Source: Phycisphaerales bacterium
GTDB lineage: Bacteria; Planctomycetota; Phycisphaerae; Sedimentisphaerales; Anaerobacaceae
DNA: 64,000 nucleotides
Assembly: GCA_030602885.1 (NCBI GenBank)
Contig: JAUVYV010000007.1
Coordinates: 1 to 64,000 of the forward strand
Reading direction: 5' to 3'
Shown here: positions 1 to 9,113 of the stretch, in pieces
Position numbering within the stretch: position 1 is the first letter of the stretch
Layout of the letters: every line of letters begins with the position of its first letter
Notes under the pieces: generated by a model
Told to the model about the DNA's origin: nothing
Database searches by the model: none
What the model saw: only the letters and a program-made list of their open reading frames with translations
Made by a program: the position numbers and the translations under genes

Positions 1-12
1 CACTAGCGCAGA

Positions 13-36
13 CCCCGCACTCAGCGTAGTGCGGGG
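13..36. repeat. GC-rich hairpin (9-bp perfect stem, 6-nt loop), possible terminator of an upstream gene
   Basis: ccccgcact-cagcgt-agtgcgggg followed by an A-rich stretch. Confidence 0.5.
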
Positions 37-416
37 GGAAAAATAAACCGTTGTGGGGTTGTCGGTTTTGGGTATAATGTCGGGGTATGAAAAAGTCGTT
101 AGCATATTTGCCGAATACGGCCAAAAACTGCACGAAGTGACGGAAAAGATATGCAAAGAGAAGATAGGGTCGTTTATATAATCGCAGGTTCTGCAAATTC
201 TGCCACAATTTCCCAGGTGCCAGCAAAAAAACAAATTCTGAGCAACACTGTTATTAGTCCCAAAAACACGATTTTTCATTTTTGGGTTGTTTTTTTGAAG
301 ATTTATCCTTGGAAAATTCTTGCGTCCGGCTGTATTAACCGATACTTTATATGAAATGACAATCTAAGATAACTGCCGTTTTTGCAGAAAATATGCAAAA
401 TCGGCAATAATATTGT

Positions 417-1742
417 GTGGAGAATCAAATGTTAGTCGAATTTCGAATAAAAAATTTCCGCTCTTTTCGAGATGAACAAGTGCTTAGTCTTGTCGCAAGT
501 AACGATACTGTGTTGGAGGAGAATTGTGCTACTGAGGGTAAATTGCGACTCTTAAAAGCTGTTGGAATCTACGGCCCAAATGCATCAGGCAAAAGTAATC
601 TTCTAAGGGCTTTGTCTACAATGAAGCAAATTATTATTGAAGGGCCAGCAAAGCCTGGAGAAAAACTACCTGTAACAGCCTTTAAGTTAAGTCATAAATA
701 CAGTAAAAAACCAAGTTCTTTTGAGGTCACTTTTTACCACGGGAAATTTCGTTATCAATATGGTTTTACCGCAACCAGCGAACAAATTCATGACGAATGG
801 CTTTATGCATATCCTATGGGTCGATTAAGAGACATACCACAAACTTTGTTTGAAAGAAAATTCAACAGAAAGACAGGTAAAACTGATTGGAAATTTGGTT
901 CTTATCTAAAAGGTGAAAAAGAAAAATTGAAAAATAGGGCCAAGAATAACGTCTTATTTCTTTCCGCTGGGGCGCAATGGAATAATGAGCAATTAACTAG
1001 GGTTTACGAATGGTTTTCAGAAAAGATTCTAATTATTCTACCTTCCGAGCGTTCTCCAGTATTAACAATTGATATGTTGATGAGTGCTGAGGAAGATGAG
1101 GAAAGGAAAAAACTCTCTTATAAATATATAAATATTATGATGAGACGTGCTGACTTCGGAATACATCGAATAAATATTGAAAAGGAAAAATTTGCACCAG
1201 AAGAGGTTAACCTTAAAAAAGTAGAATTCTCACCGACTGTACCGGAACAAGCACGCAATAAAATTCTGGAAGCTTTAAGAATCAAGGTCGAGTTTATCCA
1301 TCGAGTCGAACCGGCTTTAAGAGATGTACATTTTACTCCTTTAGAAGAATCAGATGGAACCAGGCGCTTTTTTGAGCTTGCTGGCCCTTGGCTGTTAGCA
1401 GTTACAAAGGGGATAACTTTATTGGTTGACGAAATTGAGACAAGCTTACATCCACATCTCGTTCGAGAATTGATTCAATTTATTCAGAGCCCAAAGCTTA
1501 AAAGAAAAGGAGCACAATTGATTTTTGTTACGCATGATACAACGCTTTTAGACCCAGAGTTGTTCCGGCGTGACCAGATATGGTTTACAGAAAAAGACAA
1601 AGGTGCTGGTACACAGTTGCATTCAATGTCGGATTATAAGGAGCGAAAACCAAGAAAAGGCGAAGCAATGCAAAAAGGATATTTGGCTGGCCGATACGGT
1701 GCAATTCCAATTCTGGAGGCATTTAGCATTCCCAATGGTTAG
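417..1742 (+). CDS. AAA family ATPase, AbiLi/RloA-like (putative anti-phage ATPase)
   Basis: N-terminal FRIKNFRSFRDEQVLSL, Walker A GPNASGKSNLLRAL, Walker B LLVDEIETSLHPHL, VTHDTTLLDPEL; directly followed by a RloB-like gene. Confidence 0.85.
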   Translation: MENQMLVEFRIKNFRSFRDEQVLSLVASNDTVLEENCATEGKLRLLKAVGIYGPNASGKSNLLRALSTMKQIIIEGPAKPGEKLPVTAFKLSHKYSKKPSSFEVTFYHGKFRYQYGFTATSEQIHDEWLYAYPMGRLRDIPQTLFERKFNRKTGKTDWKFGSYLKGEKEKLKNRAKNNVLFLSAGAQWNNEQLTRVYEWFSEKILIILPSERSPVLTIDMLMSAEEDEERKKLSYKYINIMMRRADFGIHRINIEKEKFAPEEVNLKKVEFSPTVPEQARNKILEALRIKVEFIHRVEPALRDVHFTPLEESDGTRRFFELAGPWLLAVTKGITLLVDEIETSLHPHLVRELIQFIQSPKLKRKGAQLIFVTHDTTLLDPELFRRDQIWFTEKDKGAGTQLHSMSDYKERKPRKGEAMQKGYLAGRYGAIPILEAFSIPNG

Positions 1743-2355
1743 ATCACGCCCAAGAAAAGAACTTAAACGCAAACCACCTTACAGAACTCCAAACAAGATA
1801 GAGCTTATTGTATGTGAAGGCTCGGCTACAGAGCCAGCGTATTTCAACGCATTGAGACGCAAATGGCGTGTTCAAATTAATGTGATTAGTCCAAGTGAAT
1901 CTGAGCCAATCACAGTTGTTGAGCGGGCCATTGCTAAAAAGAAAGAAATGGCAAAGCTTGGTATTCCATACGAAAAAGTGTGGTGTGTTGTGGATGTGGA
2001 AATACCGCCACATAACACGCTTGATAAAGCGTGGGAAAAAGCGAGGGAGACAGATGGGTTAGAACTTATCTTGACTAATCCGTGTATTGAATACTGGTTT
2101 CTTCTGCATTTCAAAAAGCGTACGGCACCATTTGGCAATAATGCCGATGCGATGGATGCACTCAACGCAGTTCATCCGTCTTATAAAAAAAGCCGTATTG
2201 GCTTTGATATTCTTTATCCTCGTACAGATACTGCAATTAAACATTCCAGGGAAGTGTTAGAAGAAAAAAGGTGTGGTGAGTACCTTCGAGATTGCAATCC
2301 TTCTGCCCACATACATAAAATTGTTGAACATCTTCGAAACATTGCTGCACTGTAA
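1735..2355 (+). CDS. RloB-like (AbiLii-like) protein
   Basis: In-frame ATG at 1735 overlaps the upstream stop by 8 nt; IELIVCEGSATEPAYFNALRR, VWCVVDVE, NPCIEYWFLLHF are RloB-type motifs. The ORF-track start at 1570 lies inside the upstream gene. Confidence 0.85.
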   Translation: MVRSRPRKELKRKPPYRTPNKIELIVCEGSATEPAYFNALRRKWRVQINVISPSESEPITVVERAIAKKKEMAKLGIPYEKVWCVVDVEIPPHNTLDKAWEKARETDGLELILTNPCIEYWFLLHFKKRTAPFGNNADAMDALNAVHPSYKKSRIGFDILYPRTDTAIKHSREVLEEKRCGEYLRDCNPSAHIHKIVEHLRNIAAL

Positions 2356-2526
2356 GTTTTTATTTTGCCAACAACAATAGGCCCAGACACCCGCCATTCG
2401 GCGGAGGTATCTCGAATTCGGCTACATCAAAGCAGCCAACGCAAAGCATTCCCACAGGGCAGGCTGGCAAGGCCCAAACCCCGCCCTTGCCGCCAAGGAA
2501 AAGATAGCGTATAGCGTATTTTTTGA

Positions 2527-2600
2527 GATTGCCACAGTCGCTTCGCTCCACTCGGAATGACGGAAAAGAATAGACCTCTCGACTGCGCTCGAGGTGACGA
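2527..2600. repeat. Dispersed intergenic repeat (gattgcc..cagtcgcttcgctc..ctcggaatgac type) plus adjacent ctcgactgcgctcgaggtgac element
   Basis: Direct reading; resembles widespread noncoding repeats of the form gtcatt-cgag...gcgac-ggcaatc (reverse complement). Confidence 0.5.
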
Positions 2601-2695
2601 TGTTATGGATTCGCTAACGCGGCTCTACGCTTTGTTTGAGCCTTTTTGCAGCAAAATCGGCCTTGAAGCCCCAAAATGCGGCTTGTCTCTGCTGC

Positions 2696-4288
2696 CTACC
2701 AGAACTTGATGTAGATAGCGACCATGACGGTGACCCAGACGGCACACCACAGCCAGAGGTTCTTGTACCATGGGTAACCGAGTGCGAGCTCGGCTTCGGG
2801 CAGCTTCATCATCGAGGGACGCCAGACAAGCCCTTCTATCTGTTCGGGTTTGGGCGGCTTAGTAACGAGACTGAGCAGGGCTACGAAAACAAACGAGACA
2901 ACGAAGATAACGCCTGCCAGGTTGTACTCGTTCATCTGCCAGCCATAGCCCTGTTTGCCTACAAGCATCACGTAGGGCAGGACAAAGAGCGGCAATACAA
3001 GGAGCAGTCCCCATAATGCAGCGGTGTGTGTGGTTCGCTTCCAGAGGACGGCAAGAAGGAAGACGGCAGCGACGGGAGCGGCGATGAAGAACCAGCACTT
3101 CTGGAAGAACTCGAAGATGGAGCCGAACTGTCCCACCATGGGCGCCCACAAGGTGCCTACGATAAGGATGGTGGCGCTGGCCCATCGGCCTACCGTGATG
3201 AGCTTCTTGTCGGGCGTGTCCTTAAAGAATCTTGTGTATAAGTCCAGGGTGAAGATTGCGGAAGAAGAATGCATCAGTGCTTCAATTGTACTCATAACGG
3301 CCCCGCACAGGCCTGCCAGGACCAGGCCCTTGAGTCCGGTGCTGACAAGCTGTTTGACAACGAAGGGATAGGCAGTGTCGGGGTTCTCGAGATTCGGGTT
3401 GAGTGCATACGCGATGAGGCCGGGGAATTCGACGCAGAGACCGGTCAGAATCATTAAAAATCCGAGGAAGATTATACCCATTTTGCCGTCCCAGCGTGAT
3501 TTTGCCCCGAGGCAGCTCTGGACGATGGCCTGGTTGGTGCAGAAGTACCAGATGTTGGTTGAAAAGACGAGGACGACTATTGCCGTCCAGGGCAGCTCCG
3601 GATGGCTTCGCGGCAGGATGAGGTGGTTTCTTGCATCTTCCTCGGCCCAGAGGATTGCGCTGAGGCCTCCGGGGATTTTGTTAATGGCGAGGAAGAAGAC
3701 AAGGATGCCTGAAGCAAGCAGGAGGATTGCCTGAAACGTCTGTGCCCAGGCCACGGAAATCATCCCGCCGTAGATAGTAAAGCCTCCGGCCACGATTGCC
3801 ATGAGCCAGATGCCGCTCTGGAGAGGGATTGCCGGGAAGATTTCGTTCAAAAGCAGCCCGCCCGTATAAAGAACCCCGGGCAGAATGATAAAAACCGCCG
3901 CGAGGATACTGATAGCTGCATAAAGGTTACGAGGGCCGTCGCCGAATCGCTTTTCGAGATAGCCGGGCATCGTGACTATTCTCTTATTCAGGTAAATGGG
4001 CAGGAAAATCCAGAGCAGTATCAGCATCGCTGGCCAGTTACACCACTCCCAGTTGAAGACGACGATTCCCCAGCGGTGTGTGAAGCCAGCCGAGCCGACA
4101 AACTGCTCGGTGCTTATGGAAGAGGCGACCATTGCGAATCCGATGACGTACCAGGGCAGACGGCTTGATGTAACGAAGTAATCGCGTGCGGACTCCTTCT
4201 TCTTTCGGCCCATATAAAAGCCGATGAGAACAACGATGACAAAGTAGGCAACGAAAACGCCGGTATCGAGAACGCCGATTTCCTCCAT
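2696..4288 (-). CDS. Sodium:solute symporter (SSS family)
   Basis: 530 aa, multi-TM, GFYMGRKKKESARDYFVTSSRLPWYVIGFAMVASSISTEQFVGSAG typical of SSS. Confidence 0.9.
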   Translation of the reverse strand: MEEIGVLDTGVFVAYFVIVVLIGFYMGRKKKESARDYFVTSSRLPWYVIGFAMVASSISTEQFVGSAGFTHRWGIVVFNWEWCNWPAMLILLWIFLPIYLNKRIVTMPGYLEKRFGDGPRNLYAAISILAAVFIILPGVLYTGGLLLNEIFPAIPLQSGIWLMAIVAGGFTIYGGMISVAWAQTFQAILLLASGILVFFLAINKIPGGLSAILWAEEDARNHLILPRSHPELPWTAIVVLVFSTNIWYFCTNQAIVQSCLGAKSRWDGKMGIIFLGFLMILTGLCVEFPGLIAYALNPNLENPDTAYPFVVKQLVSTGLKGLVLAGLCGAVMSTIEALMHSSSAIFTLDLYTRFFKDTPDKKLITVGRWASATILIVGTLWAPMVGQFGSIFEFFQKCWFFIAAPVAAVFLLAVLWKRTTHTAALWGLLLVLPLFVLPYVMLVGKQGYGWQMNEYNLAGVIFVVSFVFVALLSLVTKPPKPEQIEGLVWRPSMMKLPEAELALGYPWYKNLWLWCAVWVTVMVAIYIKFW

Positions 4289-4300
4289 GGGTAACTCCTG

Positions 4301-5800
4301 TTATAATGCAAAACACCTTTCGTTTGCTTCCACGAACTTCTCGAAGATAGTCTGATATGCTCTGACATTCTGCTCGATGGGTACTACAACGGATTCGGTC
4401 TGTACTATACTGTCGGCGGCCTGCTCGAAGCTGTCGAATATCCCTATTGCCCTAGCCTGCAGGATGGCAGTGCCCACCGCCGCCGCCTCCGCACACTTCA
4501 TCGTTGTTACGGGCTTGCCCAGGATGTCCGCTTTTATCTGATTCCAGAGCCGGCTTTTTGAGCCTCCGCCCAACGACCGAATCTCTTTGCATTCAAGGCC
4601 GAGTCGCTCCATCTCGGTGATATATTGTTTCAGGACAAATCCTATTGACTCCATCACCGCCCTGGCGAAGTGCGGGCGGTCGTGGTGCAGCTCGAGTCCG
4701 CAGAATACGCCCTTTGCATCGGCCCTGATGTCACCGGTGCCGGGTCCCGCGAGGTACGGCAGGAAGATAAGCCCCTGACTGCCCGGCGGAATTTCAGCCG
4801 CCAGCGCAGTCATCCGGTCGTAGGCATCTGCCCCCGTCCCGGCTGCCCGGTCTTTTTCTGCTGTGAAGAATACGTCCCGGAGCCATTTGAATGCCATTCC
4901 TCCGGTTGGGCACCAGCCAATGAGGAAATACTCGTCGGGTATGGCGTGGTATTGTACTGCCATACTTCTCTTCCCGCTTTTGTCGGGGAAGGACGCGATG
5001 GTTCCGCAAACGGCCAGGGCCGCTCCGGTCGTCTCGGTGACGATGCCGCTTTTTATATTGCCGGCTCCAATCATTGCTGCGGTCTGGTCCATCGCCCCGG
5101 TGACGACCTTTGTGCCGGCGGCAAGGCCGGTCTGTTTGCACACGGACGGCTGCACCTCGCCGATCACTTCGCCCGATTCACACAGTTCAACGAGCATCTC
5201 GGTCGAAACGCCAACGTAGTCAAGAATCTCGGCCCACCACTTTTTGTTTATGATGTCGAGCATGAACGATGAGGTGTAGAGCGAGTACTCGCCTTTGAAC
5301 AGTCCCGTCAGGCGGTACAGGATATAGTCTTCGGGAAGGAGGAACTTGCGAGTCTTCCGGTAGGTGTCGGGCTCATTCTTCTTCAGCCAGAGCATCTTGG
5401 TGATTGGCCAGGTGGCTACGACATCCAATTGGCCGGTATTGTTCTCCGTCTTCAGGGCGGCCTTTATCTCTTCGGCTTCTCTGCCCGAGCGGTTGTCCAT
5501 CCAGACAATGGCGTTGCGCAGGGTATTGCCTTGCTTGTCGAGGCAGATCAGCGTTTCGCCCTGACTGCAGATGCCCACAGATTTGATTTGCGCAGTGGGG
5601 ACTTTGGATTTTTCCAGCACCTCTTTGATGCCTTCGACGCAGCAGTTCCAGTAAATCTCCGGATTCAATTCGACAATATTCTCGGCGGGCGTATGCAGGG
5701 TGTATTCTCTCGTCGATATGGCGCCGACCTCGCCGTCGCTGCCGACGAGAGCAACCTTCACCGACGTCGTGCCGATATCGAGTGAGATGAAGTGATCCAA
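4301..5800 (-). CDS. xylB: FGGY-family carbohydrate kinase, xylulokinase-like
   Basis: MDHFISLDIGTTSVKVALVG, IVWMDNRSGREAEEI, GAMDQTAAMIGAGNI, GGGSKSRLWNQIKADILG. Confidence 0.85.
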   Translation of the reverse strand: MDHFISLDIGTTSVKVALVGSDGEVGAISTREYTLHTPAENIVELNPEIYWNCCVEGIKEVLEKSKVPTAQIKSVGICSQGETLICLDKQGNTLRNAIVWMDNRSGREAEEIKAALKTENNTGQLDVVATWPITKMLWLKKNEPDTYRKTRKFLLPEDYILYRLTGLFKGEYSLYTSSFMLDIINKKWWAEILDYVGVSTEMLVELCESGEVIGEVQPSVCKQTGLAAGTKVVTGAMDQTAAMIGAGNIKSGIVTETTGAALAVCGTIASFPDKSGKRSMAVQYHAIPDEYFLIGWCPTGGMAFKWLRDVFFTAEKDRAAGTGADAYDRMTALAAEIPPGSQGLIFLPYLAGPGTGDIRADAKGVFCGLELHHDRPHFARAVMESIGFVLKQYITEMERLGLECKEIRSLGGGSKSRLWNQIKADILGKPVTTMKCAEAAAVGTAILQARAIGIFDSFEQAADSIVQTESVVVPIEQNVRAYQTIFEKFVEANERCFAL

Positions 5801-5810
5801 CTCCCTCTCC

Positions 5811-7175
5811 TTACATTCCTTCGTAAACGAGCTCGACGCCCAATAGCTTGCACAGATATGTCATTTCCACCGCCCAGTCGCCGTACACAATAGAGAAATG
5901 CTGTGCAGGCACGTGGTCCACGAAGTGCTTCAGCGTCCCGTCCAGGACAATCTCAACGCTCGGATGCATCCCCGGCTCTTCGAAGCCGACCTCAATCCAC
6001 TTCCTTGCTTCGACCGCTTTGCCTGTCACCATGTGAATCTTCGGTACTCCACCTGAGACATAAGGTCTGATCATCGTAACTCTGCCTGTCTTCATCTTCG
6101 AGCAGTTCATCAGCCCTTCCCACGGGTCGGTCGTGAAGAGCTTGCCTTGTTTTTGTCCCTTGATCATCGAAGGCGGCAGGAATCCGCAAACGCCGAACAG
6201 GATCCGGTCGTCCCAGAGCTCATACGATTCGACAAATGTGGCGACCTCGTCGCTGACGGAATTCAGGAGCACATGTCCCAGCATCCCCGCTATATCGTTT
6301 TCGCAAACATAAAAGCAGTCATCGCCGACGAGGGTGCCTATCATACAGGGTGCACAGCTCATGTGTGACATCATACCTTCGACGCACTTGAGTGATATGG
6401 CGGAGAGTTTCTTTTCCCTTATGATTTTGCGGACGGCGAGGGTGAGGGAGGCGACCCTTTGGAGTGTTTCGTCTTTTGGTTTTTGGCCTAAGAACTTCCA
6501 TTCCTTCTTCAGCTCAGCCACAAGTCTGTTTGCCTGCGCTTTGCCTACAGCCGCCGCCTTATTCTCGACCTCGAGCATGTCGAAGAAATCAGTTTGAACG
6601 CCAAAAGTGTTGCGCAGAAGCGTTTTGTCCATGTCGGTGGTGTACAAACCCATGTCGCCGAAACCCATGCTGCCGAGGCGTTTGCTCTTCAGGTCGTTGA
6701 CCGCTTTTGCTGCCTTCGCAAACTGCAATATCTCACCGACCTTTGTATCGGTATCCGGCGGCTCATGTAGAAAATCGAATTCGATCCCCGCAGCCCGCAT
6801 CGGCTCCAGTATCCCCGGTGCTCCCGCCCCTGCGGCAGGTGTGAGAATATATCCCTGCTTTTGCGTCCTGCCGCCTGTGGCGTAGAGCAGCATCGGCAGA
6901 TGCTTGTTGGCGAGCAAAAAGGGCATCGCGCCCCTGGCATCCAGCCAGCTTGCCACGACAACAAGAAGCAGGTCACAGCCCTTCGGCGAAAATGCTTCGA
7001 TCGCCGCCTGCCCCTGTTCGTAGTTCTGCACCTTCGGGATTTGTCTGAATGTAAACGCTCCTGTCTTCTGCAGGTCCTTGCGGACACGGGCGGTTATCTT
7101 ATCGACGAAACCCAGGGAATATCCCTCGTATCCAAGTCCGACGATACCGGCGACGATTCTTTTTCGGTCAGCCAT
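5811..7175 (-). CDS. L-fucose/L-arabinose isomerase-like family protein
   Basis: 454 aa; overall fucose-isomerase-like pattern; sits with sugar kinase and symporter in one operon. Confidence 0.7.
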   Translation of the reverse strand: MADRKRIVAGIVGLGYEGYSLGFVDKITARVRKDLQKTGAFTFRQIPKVQNYEQGQAAIEAFSPKGCDLLLVVVASWLDARGAMPFLLANKHLPMLLYATGGRTQKQGYILTPAAGAGAPGILEPMRAAGIEFDFLHEPPDTDTKVGEILQFAKAAKAVNDLKSKRLGSMGFGDMGLYTTDMDKTLLRNTFGVQTDFFDMLEVENKAAAVGKAQANRLVAELKKEWKFLGQKPKDETLQRVASLTLAVRKIIREKKLSAISLKCVEGMMSHMSCAPCMIGTLVGDDCFYVCENDIAGMLGHVLLNSVSDEVATFVESYELWDDRILFGVCGFLPPSMIKGQKQGKLFTTDPWEGLMNCSKMKTGRVTMIRPYVSGGVPKIHMVTGKAVEARKWIEVGFEEPGMHPSVEIVLDGTLKHFVDHVPAQHFSIVYGDWAVEMTYLCKLLGVELVYEGM

Positions 7176-7247
7176 TGTATATCTCCTGCAATGTTTGGTC
7201 CTGCCTGAATCCTCATCAGATTACGCAAAATCTTAGTTGCGTGCCAT

Positions 7248-7292
7248 TATACGAAATGTTAAATTGTGTTCAAGTGTGTTTTTTAATAACAT
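7248..7292 (-). promoter_or_regulatory. Promoter/operator copy 1 (sigma70-like, -strand)
   Basis: Reverse strand: TTGAAC-16 bp-TATAAT; 42/45 identical to the reverse complement of 13819-13863; 5' of the isomerase operon. Confidence 0.75.
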
Positions 7293-7322
7293 TTTATTGC
7301 CGCCGGGCCAGAGAGTTAACAA

Positions 7323-7410
7323 CCACGGGTTAAAACCCGTGGCATAGCCGGTTCGGGCTTTGCCCGTCCGCCTTTGGCGGGTAACTTCATCTACGGGTTG
7401 AACCCCGTAG
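7323..7410. repeat. Cluster of short hairpins (ccacgggttaaaacccgtgg; cgggctttgcccg; ccgcctttggcgg; ctacgggttgaaccccgtag)
   Basis: Consecutive perfect or near-perfect inverted repeats in an intergenic region. Confidence 0.75.
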
Positions 7411-7492
7411 AATTGCGGCGGAAGATTAAAATTGTAAAGCGTGAACAGATAGGTTAAAATCCAGAAAAATTGGGTGAAGAAGGAGACAAATA

Positions 7493-8797
7493 ATGGGTCA
7501 CAAAACACATGACAAATCGGGCAGATTATCCCGAAGGGATTTCATCAAGACCTCCACGGCCGTTTCATTGGCGGCTCTGGGCTCCGGGGCAAGCAAGGTA
7601 TTTGCTGCCGGCTCGGAAAAAATACGGTACGGGATAATAGGTTTTGGAGGCCGTGCCTCCGGAGCGGCAAGCAACGCCGTCTTCGCCGACCCCGCTGTAG
7701 AAATCGTCGCTGCGGCGGATATGTTCGACGACCATATCGACAAATCGCTCAACAAGCTCAGAAATGGATCGCAGTGGGTCACCAAGATACCGAGCGAGAA
7801 ACTCAAGATAACCAAAGACACCAGGTTCACCGGCTTCGACGCATATAAGAAGCTGCTCGAATGCGACGTGGACGTCGTCATCCTGGCCTCGTCGCCGGGC
7901 TTCAGGCCCAGACACCTCAAGGCTTGCGTCGAGGCGGGCAAACACATCTTCATGGAGAAACCCGTTGCGGTGGACCCTGTCGGCGTCCACTCGATAATAG
8001 CTTCCTGTGAAAAGGCCAAGGAAAAAGGGCTTACCGTCGTCGCCGGGACCATGAAACGTCACGACCCCTCTTACATTGAAATCATGGAGCGAATTCATGG
8101 CGGAGCCATAGGCGAGCTCGTGGCAGGCCAGTGCTACTACAACACCGGCCTGCTCTGGATCCATCCCAGACGGCCCGAATGGTCCGACATGGAATGGCAG
8201 ATTCGTAACTGGTATTACTTAACATGGCTTTCCGGCGACCATATCGTCGAGCAGCACATCCACAATATCGATGCGCTCAACTGGGCATTCAACGGCCATC
8301 CGGTCAAGTGCCTCGGCGTGGGCGGCCGAGAAGTTCGTACCGATCCGAAATGGGGCAATATCTATGACCATTTCACGACCGAGTTCGAATATGCCAACGG
8401 CGCAAGGGTCATGAGCATGTGTCGCCAGACGGACGGATGCAGCGACCGCATGTCGGAGAGAGTCGTTGGAACAAAGGGCGTTGCGATTCTGGAAAGACGC
8501 GAAATCCAGGGCGAAAATGCCTACAAGTACGAGGCCGAGCGCGTTGACCCATACATTCAGGAACATAAAGACCTGATTGAAAGTATGCGCCAGGGCAAGG
8601 CCGTCAACGAAGGCCAACAGGTTGCCGAAAGCACTCTCACCGCTGTCATGGGCAGGATGAGCGCCTATACAGGCCGAGAACTGAAATGGGACTGGGTTAT
8701 GAACGCATCCAAGCTCGACCTGATGCCGGAAAAACTCGAGTTCGGCGATTTGCCCGTCAGGCCGGTAGCTGTACCCGGACAAACACAGTTAGTCTGA
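7493..8797 (+). CDS. Gfo/Idh/MocA family oxidoreductase with Tat-type signal
   Basis: SRRDFIKTSTAVSLAALGSG leader; IRYGIIGFGGRASG; CVEAGKHIFMEKPVAVDP. Confidence 0.9.
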   Translation: MGHKTHDKSGRLSRRDFIKTSTAVSLAALGSGASKVFAAGSEKIRYGIIGFGGRASGAASNAVFADPAVEIVAAADMFDDHIDKSLNKLRNGSQWVTKIPSEKLKITKDTRFTGFDAYKKLLECDVDVVILASSPGFRPRHLKACVEAGKHIFMEKPVAVDPVGVHSIIASCEKAKEKGLTVVAGTMKRHDPSYIEIMERIHGGAIGELVAGQCYYNTGLLWIHPRRPEWSDMEWQIRNWYYLTWLSGDHIVEQHIHNIDALNWAFNGHPVKCLGVGGREVRTDPKWGNIYDHFTTEFEYANGARVMSMCRQTDGCSDRMSERVVGTKGVAILERREIQGENAYKYEAERVDPYIQEHKDLIESMRQGKAVNEGQQVAESTLTAVMGRMSAYTGRELKWDWVMNASKLDLMPEKLEFGDLPVRPVAVPGQTQLV

Positions 8798-9113
8798 GAT
8801 GTGATTTTCGCATAAACCACAAATTAAAATAAATTGCCCGATAATTGGAAGTGGCAAAATGCCCTCAGGGTTTGAAGAAAGCATGAAATACAACATCGAC
8901 TACCTCAGAAAAATATTTCCGCCATCAGTCAGCGCCTGACAGAAGGCGCCGATTTGTTTCTGCACGCGGGGCGTGCTGAGAGACGAGCCTGCCATCTGTA
9001 ACGCAGGATATCAGTTTCTGCTTAAGTATGCTGTTTTGTAACGTTTCTATTTCGCTCCGGCAGGCCCGCGCTGGGCGTACCGGTAAACGCATGACTTTTA
9101 TGGAGACCATCTG

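Noticed and set aside
151-354. 67-aa ORF upstream of the AAA ATPase
   Set aside because: No recognisable family, in a low-complexity AT-rich leader; insufficient support to call a gene.
4670-5272. 200-aa ORF antisense to the xylulokinase-like gene
   Set aside because: Overlaps a clear FGGY kinase; no recognisable domain, shadow ORF.
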